Shown: one piece after another, positions 30,447-45,400 of the stretch | How the letters are laid out: every line of letters begins with the position of its first letter | How positions within the stretch are numbered: the first letter of the stretch is position 1 | Assembly (NCBI GenBank): GCA_964036155.1 | Contig: OZ038423.1 | Coordinates: 78,197,249-78,261,248 of the forward strand | From: Diploscapter coronatus | Lineage: Eukaryota > Nematoda > Chromadorea > Rhabditida > Rhabditidae | Direction: 5' to 3' | DNA: 64,000 nucleotides | The notes under the pieces: model-generated | Seen by the model: only the letters and a program-made list of their open reading frames with translations | The model's database searches: none | What the model was told of the DNA's origin: nothing | Made by a program: the position numbers and the translations under genes

Positions 30447-33400
30447 TCATAAAACTCTGACTTCAATATGACTATAACTCTTACCATGTAATTTCCGTCG
30501 CAACTCCTCCAATTTGGTTAGATATTGACTGTCCCTGGACTGCTTGTACTCCTCTATCGACCATTCCAAATTCGAGTTCCAGCATAGCGAAATATATTTG
30601 CATAGAGATAGACCCGACTGAAATTAAAGTAAATTCAAATTAGCATAAATTAAAAATAAAAAAATGAAAACCTATAAAGTTCTGCACGCAATACATTTTT
30701 AGGTAAAATTACAGGCTGTTTTAGAATATCTTCGAGCAGGTGTACAGTCAATTTTCCCATCTCAACCGCACTATTTTCACGCAATTCTAGCCTCATTAAT
30801 TTCGTCATCGGATCATTTTCCCTTTAGAGAAGTCATTTCTTTTCTAATCTCAAAGAATCCATATTTTCAAGGGTTCTTCAGAAGCGTCAAATAGCAGCGA
30901 AAAGTATGGAAGATCATATTTTGAGCGGGAAGATTAACATAAATTAATGAGCTTGTTAGTATGATCATAATTGAATTAGGGAAAACATCATTAGTTATGA
31001 AAATGTGGTCGACAAAATGTATTTTAATGTAAAGGTTGATTGTGGTCCGAATAATTTTTGAAATGTGTTAATTAGCGTTTCATTATTCCAATTCTTCCAA
31101 AAGATAAATTAAAGTCTATTTTTAAATAAATTCTGGAAATTTACCTTCACATGAGCGTACATAGCCATGAAGAAACTGAGAAAGAATACGATGGCCGATA
31201 TGAGAGTTACCGTTGATAATATGCTTTCTATTCGCTGAAACTTCAAAATATCTAATTTTATTTCGAGAAGAAAAGCTGTACTTCATCAGAATGGTCCCTA
31301 GCTGTCGATGTGGTCTGCAGCAGTGACGGAATCGCGCCTGTGTTACTTCCAGAATTCAGTGTCGATGTCGATTGGATCTGAAATTATAAAATATTGATTT
31401 TTTTTTAAAAGCAAGGAATTTATGCACCTCTGTATTCGCCTCGAATCCTGATGCCGTCGGACTGCCAGTCAATTGAACAATTGTTCTGAAAAATAGAAAA
31501 AATGAAATCTCAAATTAATCTTCATGATTTCCGTGCAGAAAAATATAAAGTTTCCCAAATGAAAATTTTCAACTATAATTTTAAAAAATGTTACCTATTA
31601 GCAGATAACCCGTAATTTTTCTCGAGTTGGAAGCAAACGACAGTGGCGATCGCTGCGAGAAGCATCAGAACGACTGCAGTGACGAAGAGCGAATAGTAGC
31701 GCAGGTCTCTGTTCTGACACGTGGGCATCTTCACCTCGCGGTACTAAAATTATCATCGATTGAAATTTTTTGCTTGTTTGTTTGAAACTACTAATGATAC
31801 CTTGAATATTCGTCTTCTTCGATATTTGTAGAGGCACAGCTCACAGACGGCCGGTCGATGCAACTTTCGCGAGGAGATATCCAGCCAGTGCTAAAATTTC
31901 AAATTCTCAGATTCATTAAAATGAACCTTCTTGAGGATTTAGAGATCCATATATGATAAACTTCAGAAGGGGTGGTTGATCTTCAAGAATATTTTCATTG
32001 AATTTTACGATATTTCTCAATTAGATTTGCGATTTTATACTTTATTATTTACAAAATTTAAACAACCAAAACTTACCATCAAACAAGAAACATGTACATA
32101 TTGGAGTGAGCCAGAGCATCTGCAGGGGGAAATTAGAGGGTCGTTGGAATCGGAAGGCCAGCAGCAGTGACAGATTCGACAGAGTGGGTCACCGGATAAG
32201 GAGGACGGGGCCAGCGAATACAGGGAGGGCACCGAAGGAGAGCGCATCATTTCCTGAAAACTTGGAAAGTTAGCATAAATTTATATTTCTAAAAGGTAAG
32301 ATTTCATGAGGACCATTTTAGAAAAGCCCTATAGCATATTGTGTATAAAAGAAAGCATGAAATTAAGCAATGATACTTTATAAACTTCCTAAAAATAGTC
32401 CCACCATGATAGCTTCAATTAGAAATAGCTGACGATTACGTTACTAGTCAATCAGTAAATGGACGATTTAAAATAGGGGAAAATCTTCAGTGAGTGCGCT
32501 CAATGACCCATGAATGAAGATTGAAAGATTTGCAAATTGAATCCAAATCGGAATCAGTCAAGTCAATTGCCCAATTGCGTGTATGTTTCTTATTCCTTTA
32601 CTTCTTACTTTCCTTCTTCCTTTATCTCGATAGTTTTGGCGCCTAAGTGACTACTTTACACTGCAGGCTGCATTTGGAAATCCACCAAAATCATTCCTTT
32701 ATTCCTGTGCATTCCTTTTTCTTCGAATCTCGCAATTTTGCATTATCTTTCGTACCTTCTAAATATTTCATCTCTTCAATCTTCTTTATCTCTAAAATTG
32801 TCTGCTCCTCTATTTTCCCGAACTATCTTAATTCCATCTGTCTCTGCGCATTTTCCTAACAAGGACGCATTGCAACTAAAGTCGATCTGAACGATCAAGA
32901 CAAGTTCAAGTCTCTTTTTCCTATCTTAATGTTACGCAATATTTTCATGAAGTTTTGAATTTTCAATCAAATACTATTTCTCAAATAAGGATACAAATCC
33001 GAATTCAATGCCAAAACTATGATTTCTAGGGCGCATATTTTGAAAAACTCCTCGACAACCGTGTGTTTTCCGAGTAAAATTGCAACCTTCATTTGTGAAA
33101 AATTGAAGGTGCAATCACACATCTGACGACATAAAAGTAATGAATAGTTTTCTATAGGCAATTATGAAAGTCGAAATAATAGAAATTAGCAGCCTAAATC
33201 GTAAGATTTAGCTGTGAAGAAAACGAATAACGCAAAAATGGAACTCTAAAATATCCATAAGAAAATCATAAAATTTATAAAATTGTCTTGGGTTATAATT
33301 AAAGTGTAAAATACTCTGAAGAGATACGAAATTTCATTTGAATTATTTGCGCTTTATTTGAAAGGGAAAACTTTAATTCTGAACTTCAATTTATAGCTTA

Positions 33401-36400
33401 AAAATAATAGATTCAGGATAATTTTACAAAAATAATGGGAAAATTTGACCTGCTGGGCCTTTGGACATGGTATATCCGTGGTCGAGCAGTGCTGACAAAG
33501 CATGCCGAGTTGGGAAGGCGTCTTTTCCAGCAAACTATCGCCGATATCAATCGTGTATTCTGAAATTTCAAGTTTATAAGTATAATAGTCGATCTTTTTA
33601 TTGCATTTTCTACACATTTAGCATCAAAACGTACATAATATTCTGTCATAAATAGTGCTTCATGAATGTCGCAAAATCACTGAAGTAAATAAATGCACGT
33701 TTTGCTGTAACCTCTCGTACACTGTATCAGTTTACTTATTATTCATCAATGAATGCATAAATTTAGATAATGAGAATCCTACGAACCTCGACTCATCGCG
33801 ATTCAGATTTATTTATATTCGAGTCGATAGATTTACTAATAGACATGTGCGTAAAATTGAAAGCCTTCGAGTGAAGAGTAAGGAAATGCGCATTGCAAAT
33901 TGAAGACGGGCAGGGGAAGCAAAAGAAGGGAAATGAGAAATGGAAATGGCATTTGCTCTACAAATCTGCTATCTCCTAGCCAATAGCCGAAAGATCGAGG
34001 ATTCTTGCAAAGCTAATCAGTTTTTTTCTATTCTTTATCAGCATATCATTGGCTTTGTGAAAAACTGACGAAATTTGGCGTGAAATAATTTGAAAATGAT
34101 AAAAACTGGGTAAGTTTTCAAAAATGTATCTGATGAACTGTATGAATTTCCCCGAAAATCCTTCTCCCTAGTCCTAGAATGTCCTCTCCCAGACTTGTCT
34201 CCCTTTGCTGAATCCAGAATAACAAAACCCCCCAAATGTCCACACATCCTTACGCTCGCCGACGCACACGGCCTGAGGCTGCATAAATTAATAAATTATG
34301 TAAATCCTGCCAAAGAAGTTTTGCATGGATTGGAAATAGGGAAAAAGGAAGGCATCTTTGAAGTTTGATTTGACATGTTTACGAGAAAAGGGATAAATTT
34401 AGATCAAGAAGATTGTGAACAGACTTGGGGCGTTTTCCACCGCAAAAATTCAGTGTCATCATATCTCGTCCCATTATTAAGGATAGTAATTCAAGTGCCG
34501 ACTAAAATAATTCACCGCACAGGGGATATTTGCGGTGGGAAACGTGCCAAAGTCTGATTGTGAGAACATTTGTTGAAACGAAGTTTCAAAAAGGGATCGA
34601 GTTCGGTGAGTTAAGGTTACGATCACTTTTTTTAGAAAGATGAAAATTCAAAATCACTGGAAGAGAAACTCAAAATAATCACTGGTCGTTCCGAGTTTTG
34701 CTTATGGAAAATTGTCTCGTAACCCCTTGGTTCATTCTTCTCACTCACTCGTGCCGTGTAATTCGATCTGCAAAAACGCTGCTGCCCCTGCCCCTCTGGG
34801 TATTTTCAACCTGCCCCTTCCTTCCTTCCCTTTACAATAACTATGGCTAGTATTTCGTACCATCCACTGACCTAAACACGATCTTTAATTTCTGCAAGAT
34901 ATTTTTCCTTACGTTTTTTCACGGAGTTTTGAGAATCTTTCAATCCTAAATAAAATATTTTTGTTTGAATAAGAAATGCGCGATTTCCAAATGTGTAGCT
35001 GTAAAAGTAATGGACTTTCCAAAAAAAACAATCGTGATCTGCAATCAGCAGAAAACTCGACCTTTTCCCCACACACACAAGGTTTTTTTGAGAAATTAGA
35101 AATTATCAGATATTTTCTAGGTTTCGTTGATAAAATGCTATAGATCGCGCGAAAAGCGCATATTCATAAACCAGATCAAATATTCTGCAGGAAAAGTCAC
35201 GCTAGGCTAGGAAAAGTGCAGAAACTATTCCTAATTTAATCTGGAAACTATTATCGCTATTTTCGAGAATAATAATCACAAAACTCGCTTAAACTTTTCA
35301 ACTTTGAGAAGAAAAATGAATCGAAAATAAAAGAATCTAGACAGAAAACAGTAATAAGGAAAGAGTTTCGAAATCGTATTGTAAGGCTACAATGAAAATC
35401 AAAATAAAGAGCAGAAAAGTCGGCATTTCAAAGGGAAATGTAAAATACTAAGGAAATGCTAAAATTCTGCGCACGCAAGAAGGCTGCTGCTGCTGCTTGT
35501 ATGCGTAACTCTGCCCAGTCCTGGCCGGGGTGTTGAAAAGTGAAGAGGGAAAGGAAGGGGTCTGAGACTATGCTAGCGAACTAGGAATTCGAGCTAGGAA
35601 CTCCTAGAGAAGCAGAAATAGCCGCGGGCAAAAATTAAGGAAATAGCAAGGAAGTTCGAGAGAACAAAGAGAAACAGGAAAATAGCAGATGAACTTGATA
35701 GGAAAAAGAAAGAGATTCCTAAAGAGGAAAGAAGGAACGTTGCTCATTCAACGAGAAAATCATCGACTAAGGAAAATAAGGATAGAGGCGCAAGGATGAA
35801 ATTATGATGATGTAGTAAAAAGAAGAGGGAAGGACAGATGACAATGAAAAATGAAAAGAAATAAGAAATGTAACAAGAAAGGAAAAGATGAAGTCAGGTG
35901 AATTGTTATTGTTACTTTCCTGTATGGCTAGATTAAAATGCTAGAAAATATAGCATAGAAATTATTCCAGAAGTATTGATTTTTATCGAAATAAAATCTA
36001 AAAAACAAACATAAGAAAAGCTTTTTTCCTTGGAAAATTTCCTGCGAAGTTAAAAAATCCGATTTTTTCGAGATAAACTTTTTCCGAGAAAGAATTGCAG
36101 CATTTCTACACGCCAAAATCGGTGTCATTTTCGGTCGTCTTTGTTCCTTTCTCCTTGCAGAATCGGCCAATTTTTTGTGCTTGTGCTAATTTAATTAGTT
36201 CGATCTTTCCCTATTTCTTGGTATCTGCCTCTCTTCCTAGTCTTTCGTCTCTCGTTTATCTCTCTCATATCCATTTCCCTCCCATTTGACATGCGACTCT
36301 GCGCAATTTAATTTTTGAAGAAAAACTTAACTATGTTTCAGGCTAATTACGCACGAAAAACGAATACTGCATGGCTCAAAAAACATTTGCCCTTGGAAAA

Positions 36401-39400
36401 AATAGTTTGTATCGATGAGTGCAAGAAAATTATTAGATGTTTGAGGCAAAGTCAAAACTCTTTCAAAGTTATTACTGGTTATGAGTACTTTTCACTAAGA
36501 GCTATTTTTGAATCTTTCTGCTATTTCTTTGGCAAGTTAAGGTTCTTCGAAATCGTTGATTATGAGTACTTTTTATCACAAATCTCTTATCATTCCTTTC
36601 TGGTGGGAAATGTCTGCAATTTTCAAATGTAACCAAATTCTTACCATGATATGAATTCAAAGACACAATCGACCCAGTTTTGTTGCCTTCCCTCGGAGAA
36701 ATTTTCGCTCGAGAGCATCGTTTCGAGTTGACGACGCCAGTTCGGATTGGGGTTGAAGAGCAGCCTGAAAATTACAAATTTGATGAAGTTCAGCTTTCTT
36801 TTTAAAAATTATTTTAAAACAAATTTTTGTAATGTTAATTTTTCAAAATTTAGTACTACTCGTATCAGTATCAGATCAATTTCTATTGATTCAAGGATGA
36901 TCATGTGAATGGTTATTTCCCTATTCCTTCATTCTTCTTCATTTCTGCAAACAAAACAATGCAGTCGAAATCAGTCAGTTCGTCCTGTTGACAGAGGAAA
37001 TCAGAAATGGTCAAAGGAAGGAAAGAAATATCGCTAGTTTGGCTATTTTTGTATCGTCCACCTTCCATCCCACACACAAAGACTAAAACGAACTGATACT
37101 CAAAGCAGTCTATTGACTGATCAAATAAGAAGGGAAGATAAGGTAACTCGTATATTTTTAAATAATGGAAACAGAATAGAAAATATTGCTACATTTGTCA
37201 GGAAGAGTTTGAAATGTTTGAAGAGGCGGCAAGTTTAACCAAATGATAAGAAACGATTTCTCAATTTATGAACATTATCATCACTGATACTTATCGAAAC
37301 TGGTGCGATGTGATAAAATATCATTTGAAAATTCGTATCATTTTAAGGCAATTTTTAAATTTGTAAACAAAATGCTTACTTTGCTGTTGGTCGCTGGTGA
37401 AGCTATTGAGCGACTGTGCCTTTGTGAGAATAGTCGACGAGGAGGGAGACGGAGCGGAGGGAACCACGGCTTGAACAAATGATCCGGTCGAGAACAGACG
37501 GATCCGCTCGCCCATCTGGAAGATTACAAATTATCATTTATCATAGGTATAAAATAGTGATAAGAAGAAAGTCATGATTGTCGATTATGTGAATGTAGGA
37601 AAATTGTCGAGTTATGCATCATTGTCAAATATTTAGCGATATTCCAGAAAGAAGATAAGAGGAACTTCTGAGAATCGATATCAATGTTTCAGGAAGATTT
37701 TCAATTTTTAGTTTATGAACTTTGGAAGAAAGTGCTCGATCTGTAACATTTACATGTCGAATTAAAGAAATCGCAAGACTAAGAAAACTAATGAAATTTA
37801 AAAGGATTTGTCGCGGTTAAAATGAAAATGAAGTCCGAGTTGTCGAGTGGCTTGACTCGTCTAATTGCCTATGCATAATCCGAGATTCGAGCCGGCTTTC
37901 CTCAGGAAGTCCTCCCCTCCCCTCTATCTCTATGTTTCATCCTCTTCCTCTCGATCTCTTACTATCAACTTCCCTATTCAATGTACTATTTTCCACACTC
38001 TGCCTCTCTAGACTCTCTCGTTTTCCCAATGCTATTTCCCTCATTATCATCAAATGTATTAGAAAAAGTCCGTCGAGCAAGGCTCAAGTCGAGCTTGCAT
38101 TCGAATGGGATTATAGCGAAGTAATGAAATGAAATACAAGAACCCCCACTCGGAGCGTTTCAGGAAAAGAGAACTAGAGAGGCGAGAACACTGAAAAAGC
38201 GAACGTAACCTTTGATTTTATGGATGTTTTTCACAAAGTTTTGATAAAATTTTGTTCGAAAATATGATAAAACCGGAAAGGAGATATCGAAAAATGATAT
38301 CAAAATATATCAGTTAGAAGTTGGAAAATCCTAGGTTTTAATTGTTCCTTGTTTTAAATTAATTGAGCCAGAAATCATTAAAATTACAGGATTCAAAAAT
38401 ATTTTAAACCAACGCATTTTTATTGAGTTTTATTGAGTGTCATGCGCTTATGAATACGACTAGCTGCTTTCGCCGATCTGCGTCATACAAATTTGTCGTA
38501 ATTAGACTCGAGTGAATAAGGGAAAATATTGAAGATTGGAACAATCCGACGCAACAAATTTGAGCTATGTTTACATTTAAGGTACGAAAAATTGAATCAT
38601 ATTCTAAGATTTTAGGAGAAAATAAGGAAAAATTTAAGTGGCGACACGCAAGCAGCTCCCGCTCTCGGATTTCCAAATTCCACCATTTTTCTCCATTACA
38701 TTTCGCCTACGGCGCGAGGCGACTTTTGGAAGCTTTTCCCGGCCAAAAATGCTGATTTTCTCACGTTTCAAAATGTGGCAGGAAAACTACACTTTATCGA
38801 ATGAAAGCGAAGAACGTAATAAAAATCAGACTAGAAACTTCATTACGCAATCTTGGATCACAGAAAAACAACATGATCCTCACCTCCTATTCCTATTCAA
38901 GAAAATTGAAAATAAATATATTTAAAAGCCGTACGCGTACATTTATATTAAAGCGAAGATCACCTTATTTTAGCTTTGATATTTTTAGTTCCTATAATTT
39001 TTATAAGTTCCCTATCAAATCCCAATAAAGAAGACCATAATGTCACGATTATGCTTCATCGTTTAGGCATAAGAGACGAAGATGAATAGCCCCGGTTGCG
39101 TCAAAATTGGAAAATTGAAAAGACTAAAACACGAGCAGCCGGGGGCTAGGGGCAGCGCTCACTCAGGCTCAGGGGAGAAATTGCAAATTGTCGCTGTCTT
39201 CGTCCTCCTGTCAGGAAGTTATTCGCCTCTAATGCGAGAAGAGAAAAGCCAAAGAGGTTCATAAACGCTAGTTTGAAACCTCCGCCTTTTTTTCGGTAAA
39301 TATTTGGAATTTTAGAACCAAAAGATAAGCAGGTGCTCAATTTTAGAATAGATCTCAAATGTGTTCATTAGAAAATTCGCCTTGATAAAGATAAGATTTT

Positions 39401-42400
39401 GCACGAATTAATCGGGAAGTATTATTAGACTTCACGGTAAAAAATAAGGGAAATTAAAGATTTTTTAAACGTCTGGATAAAGTTTGATCCCAATTTAGAG
39501 AAAGTTATGAGAATAAATCTTTGACATGAATGAGAAATCCAAAATGCAAAGCATAAAAGGAAAAGCAGGAATGAAACTTGCAGCGGCAAAAATGTGCCGT
39601 CGGAGAGTTTTCGGGAAATGGAAAATATCTCTCAACTCGGGGCCCATTCCCGGAACAAAATCGAATCCGCAAAGAACCAAACCAAAATATGGATAAATAG
39701 AGAATTTGTGAAAAGTTCATCGTTTTTTCAAGTGAAAAATGAATACGCTTTCCAAGATTTTCGGATAGGGCATTTTTGCTAGAAGATTATTGAAAAGTTT
39801 AGCCTATTTAGATATGAACAATTTTTATAAAGAAAGAAAAGTGAATGAAATTTTCGATAAAAATCCAAGCCAGATCTATTTTTTCTGGAAAGTAGAGTCT
39901 CTGAAGCCTAAATAGTCAAAATTATTAGGCAGATTTTTGAGGGGAAGAGGACAACAGATGGAAATCGAAATCGCGAAAAGGGAGAAAGACAGATTAATTG
40001 AAACATGAATTATTCTTGACTTAGACAAGGATGAGAAATCACGCGGGTTTTTTTTCTCGATGTTTCAAGGAAAAGAATTTTGTCGGGGTTTTTAGGAACT
40101 TTTCTCTTCGAAATGATATAATAAAATTAGATCATTTCCATATTTTGATGAGAAAATCATGAAGATCAGCTTTGTTCGAATAAAAAGCCTATGAAAGTTT
40201 ATAGACAAACTGAAAAAAATGAAATTTGAAAAGGTCGGGCTCAAAAAGTCGCAAAGATAGGAAATGAATGGCTCAAAAACTCGGGGCGACACCTTTTTTC
40301 TTCTTCTAGGAGAGGTTTCAAGCTTTTTCCTCTTTAACTCTGACTGCGTGTGCAGTGCGCGCCTACTCATAGTCAATGGGCGAGGAGTGAATACGGACGA
40401 GGGGAGACTAATAAGGGATCGAGTCAGGAGGTTAGAGAAGGAGGGGAAAGGGATATGGATTGAGAGACTTCTTTATCAATAATCTCGAGAAGGCTTTTGA
40501 GTAGTTGTATATCATAAGAAGCTTTTTTAGAATTATGCTTTATCGCATCCTGAGAAATTATCGCAAAAAAATATGCCCAGAAGCCGTAAAATCTTCAGCG
40601 AAAATCATCAAATCAGGACTGCTTCTAGAATTCAGGGTAGCAATATTTTCCTGGAAAGTGAGAATGATATCAATGCAAAAGAAGATAATGTTTCCGCACC
40701 CGATTTCTAAGCTAAAAACTAAAACTTTCCTCTTTCTTTGAACCCTCTCTCCCCTCTCTTTATTGACCGAACAGTTTGTGCTTGCTCTCTTCGCTTCGCT
40801 ACAGAGGAATTGGGGGGCTTCTCATTTTTTTTTTTGCAAAAATCGCCCTGCTTCTCTATTCGTTCTCAAAATCTCTATCTACTCCTTTATCTTTTTAAAA
40901 ACGTCTCTCATATCTGTCAATTCTCTTCTCTTCATTTCAATCCCACAACAATCACGTGCATTCTCTTATCCTCCGTTAAGTGCATTGCGCCAATACACCT
41001 TTCTGTCTGTAGGCCCACGAATCAGCTGTACACAAAAGTGAACTGTGAATATCACTTTTTGTATTGTAGATGACCGATAACTTGAGACGAAATAATTGAT
41101 GCAAAATTTTGAATATGCAGTGTTCATTGCATATATGTACAAATAGTTGTCACATTCATTCATCAAATCGATGAATTATCGTAAGGTTTGCTGCAAACGT
41201 GCTAATTTCTGTGCATCAAAATCACGTTTCATTTTATCGGTCATTAACAATAAACCTCACTGAAAGCAAAAACTGAATCTTTGCAAATATTAGGCTCTGA
41301 ATAAGGTAATCTAAAAAGATGATCATATTGAGCATTTTTTTGGGTGTGAAGATGCCTCAGAAAGCAATACTTCAGTACTATCCTAACGATACCCTAATAT
41401 AAAAAAATTAAAAATGAGTGAAGTTCACAGTAAGTTTTCGCATCAATGCACCTCTTAGTCTGTCTGCGAGCTGCTCACGAATCAGCTGCACACAGGACGG
41501 GATCATCAAATTCTCCTCGAGAAAGAAGGGAACCGAAGAATTATTGAATAGAACAGAGTTTTGTAAAGAGAAAGGACAATATTTGTCGGTTTTCCAGGCG
41601 AACAAGATTGAAGGTTAGCAAATGGGAAGAAATTCTGAAAATTTAGAAATATTTTTCTTATCTAAAAATGTCTATGAAATAATGATTGAAAAGAAAGATC
41701 TAATGAAACGCTTCACAAATACACTCTGGAAAAATCGAAATTGACGAAGGTACGCAAAAATCAACCAAAATAGGGAGTGCCAGGGCCTCAAGCCTATGAA
41801 GGGGGCTTACTCATTCATAAGACCTTTCTGCAGCCTTGTTGTGCACTTACATTTCCCCGTTTTTCCTCGCATCTTGCATTTTTCAAATCAACAAATGTTT
41901 GGTCCATAAACGACGTCACATGGTTAGCATTAGCACCGAAGAGAAGAAGGAGGGAAGAAACAATGTCTATGTTTTTCAGGTCTTATTATCCTATGTTCAA
42001 AATATTTTCGGTTATTTAGAAGAAAAATCGATTTTAAAGATCTGCCGAAAGAAAAACAGCCAGGAGAAATCTGGTGAAATGCGTATTTTGAACTCAGAAA
42101 TGATCGGATTTCATCATTTCAAAGGTTCAGAATAGAAACGTTCGCATGATTTTCAAAAATTGCAACTAAATAATGACAAAATGATAAATCCACTTCATAG
42201 AATCTGTCAAGCGAAAGTGTGCTATTTTAAGAAATAATGACCGAGAGATAACGATCAACTTAAGTTTCAAGGCTGGCGCGAATCGTGATCAACTTGCAAA
42301 ATTTCGGCTGGAATCGTATTTTCCACCAGAACAAAACAACATAAAACTGGGGTAGAAATAAGTAGGGAAAAATGGAAGAAAGACGGAGCGAGAGAAGGGA

Positions 42401-45400
42401 AGATTTATGAGCAGAGTATACAGGAAAATAGACAAAGAATGGAGGGGAGATTCAAGGCAGACGGGCTGAGGGCCGCTCCCTCTCATTATCCTAGAAATAA
42501 CACTGCAGAAGAAGCAGACCAAGAGGAAAACGTGTTTCGGCCATTTTTGGACAATAAAAATGGACTTTGATAGGGTGTAAATATAGGAATAAATTGGAAT
42601 TGCAACATGTTTGATCAGTAAGACACAATAAGCTGAGTGATAAGGAATCTGGAAGAATGTTTGAAAGGGGAACTACTTTAGGGTTTCAGTCGATAAAAAT
42701 AGGGTTTCGATATGGTGTAAATATGCAAATCAATGGAAATAGCATACATTTCGTGGCATACTCAGATTAGAAGTTATCAGCCTAATGAAATTTGATAAGA
42801 ATGACAGTAAAAGATAAGCAGACCAAGTTTGAGCATTTTCAAAAAAAAAAAAAGATCTATATTTTAGGCCACGAAATCAAAGACAAAAAATCTGTCAGCT
42901 CTATGTAGTAGAAGTACAACTTTTCAATGACTATTTTAGGAATTGATTTCACCGTCTTCAAGAAGCCCTATCCAAGAAAAACGGCGAAATTTCCGAGTTC
43001 TGAAAATATCGTTTCTCTGGAGTTGTTTTTCTCACAGATCAATTACCCTATCGCATTTATTAGTAAGGGTAACTGAACTCTTTAGAAAAAGAAGCAATTG
43101 ACAAGTGCATTAGCCCTTCTTACAGATAAACGAGAATTGAAATTTCATCTTCCCCGCCCTCCACTTCCTTCTCATTTTCTAATCGAACACATCTAATTTC
43201 TCATTTCACATTTTGCATCAGCTGCTCTGACCGCAGAGTGCAACCCCAGGGTATAAAATTTCCAATTCCATGTTATAAGATAGGGAAATCAAACTGCTCG
43301 GGATAATAAAATATTCAAGAAATATCCAGTGCAACTAAATGAGCAATAAATCTATTCAACGATATAAGATAGACTACGAAAATTGGTTTGGATAATATAA
43401 TTTGTAGAAGAATTTGAACCTTTAGGTTATGAGATAAGCCATAAAAACTACCTAGGATATATGAAATGTAAGGAAATTTGAATGATAACGACCAATGATA
43501 CCCTAATAAGGTCGGCTAGAAAGTTTTAAAATATTCATAGTGTCCTACGACGAATTAGGATATTCTGCACTTTATGCGATAATGCGTACAAGCCGCTGCA
43601 ATAATACGTATTTTCAAAGTACGTGAGAGTGGAATGCAGACTTCGAAAATGCAAGAAGGACTGGTGTACTTCGCATGGCACTCTCAGCTAGTCACTATTC
43701 ATAACGACGTTTTGTAAGAAAATCCCCGAAATAACCTTTGTGACAAATCACTTGGAAGTGGAGATTTTTGAAAAATTGCCCAGAGGGACGACGAAAAGTT
43801 CGTAAGAAAACATTATTTTTGAAAATTTATCTGAAATGTTTAGCAATTTTGTGATTTTATAGGATTTTCTGGAAAATGCCAAGAAAAATCAAAGACAGAT
43901 GGTCCATATGATAATCAATTAATGAAGTGTGAAATCAACAAAACATGTTTGTTTCGTACTGGAACTAATTCTAATTAGCCAATGTTTCGTTGATGAAACA
44001 AAATCACAATATTTTTCAGAAGATATATTGCTAATTAAATTATGATATAGACTCAGACAAAGTTAATCTTAAATTTCTTCCTAGTAAAAGATCTAGCTAA
44101 AGTTAGTGCAAAATCTGACGTATCCTGCAATAAAGAATAATTTTGTTTCAAATTAATTTCTCACCAACTAGACATTCGCGTAATTATTTCTATTATGAAG
44201 AAAAAAGACGAAATTGATTTCTGAATGAATATAAAGAAAACGCTTTCGCTAGAAAAGTGAAGACGGAGATAGAAGAGAAGAGGTTGTTTTGAAAATAAAA
44301 GGAGCCACCCCACCACGGACAAAATTATGAAGCATTTCAAATGAAAGAGAAGAAAAGGTCTAGAGATAATTGGAGAGGCTCGAAAATCGGAGGAATATTG
44401 TTTGGAAAGACGGAGAAAAACGAGGAAAAAAACAAAGAAAGAATGGGAGATATCGGGGTTGCACGTCTTTCACACTGGCTTCTCGTTTCAAACTCGAACA
44501 GCTGAGAGAGTGAGCCCTGCAGCTTGCTTTCACATTCCCTTCTCTCGCCCCTAGCACCCACTTCCACTTTTTCTGCTCGCGAGTCTCCTCAGCTACGTGC
44601 ACGAAGCACCCAAATCAGGTGTTGCACGGGGGAAAACGTTGTTTCTGGTCAATAAGTGTATTTCCGCCTGTGAATTTATAAAGTTTACCTAATTTGCATT
44701 AGGAAATGATAGAAATTCGAATTTCCCTCGTATTACAGCGCTTGTCAGGTGGATAATTATGTAGAAAGTAAATTGGATTCTCATTGCAAATTCGAAAAGA
44801 GACGATTGAACAAAACAATATTTTGTTTTGGAAATGAATCTGAGAACTACAATGTTCCTCCCGAATCAGGTGTCACAAGGAAAATATGAGAAAAGGTTCA
44901 GGCAAAGTCCGGCCCGTGAAAGCGACAAAGCACATGATCAAATGGACATAACACCCGGACTAGAAAAGGGGTGATTCCAATTTCGAGTGGAGGGTAAATA
45001 CGAGGAAAAACGAGATTGGGGATATCAAAATATCACGAATTCTAGAAAATAATGAATCCGTCAGATAAAAATATCGAGTTTAGTGTTTTTAATCTGCTAC
45101 AATCTAAATATCGCCAGCCATAAACTATTTTGAAGCTCGAGGAGTAACTTGTAAAAAATACTTGAGAATGTCAACCTGCAAATAAACTTCTAGGCCGACT
45201 TACTTTTAGGTACAAATCTAAATGTCAAAAGAAAAGAATAAGACTATATTTCACTGTTCAAAAGTCAGAACGGTCGCATAAATTCGTTGACCACGACTAT
45301 TTTTCTGAACTTTAATCTCCAATTACAAGATGTTGAGATAATAAATAGTTGATCTAGGATATTTCAAAGGACTTTAGAAAATATTGAAAAATACAAAGAT

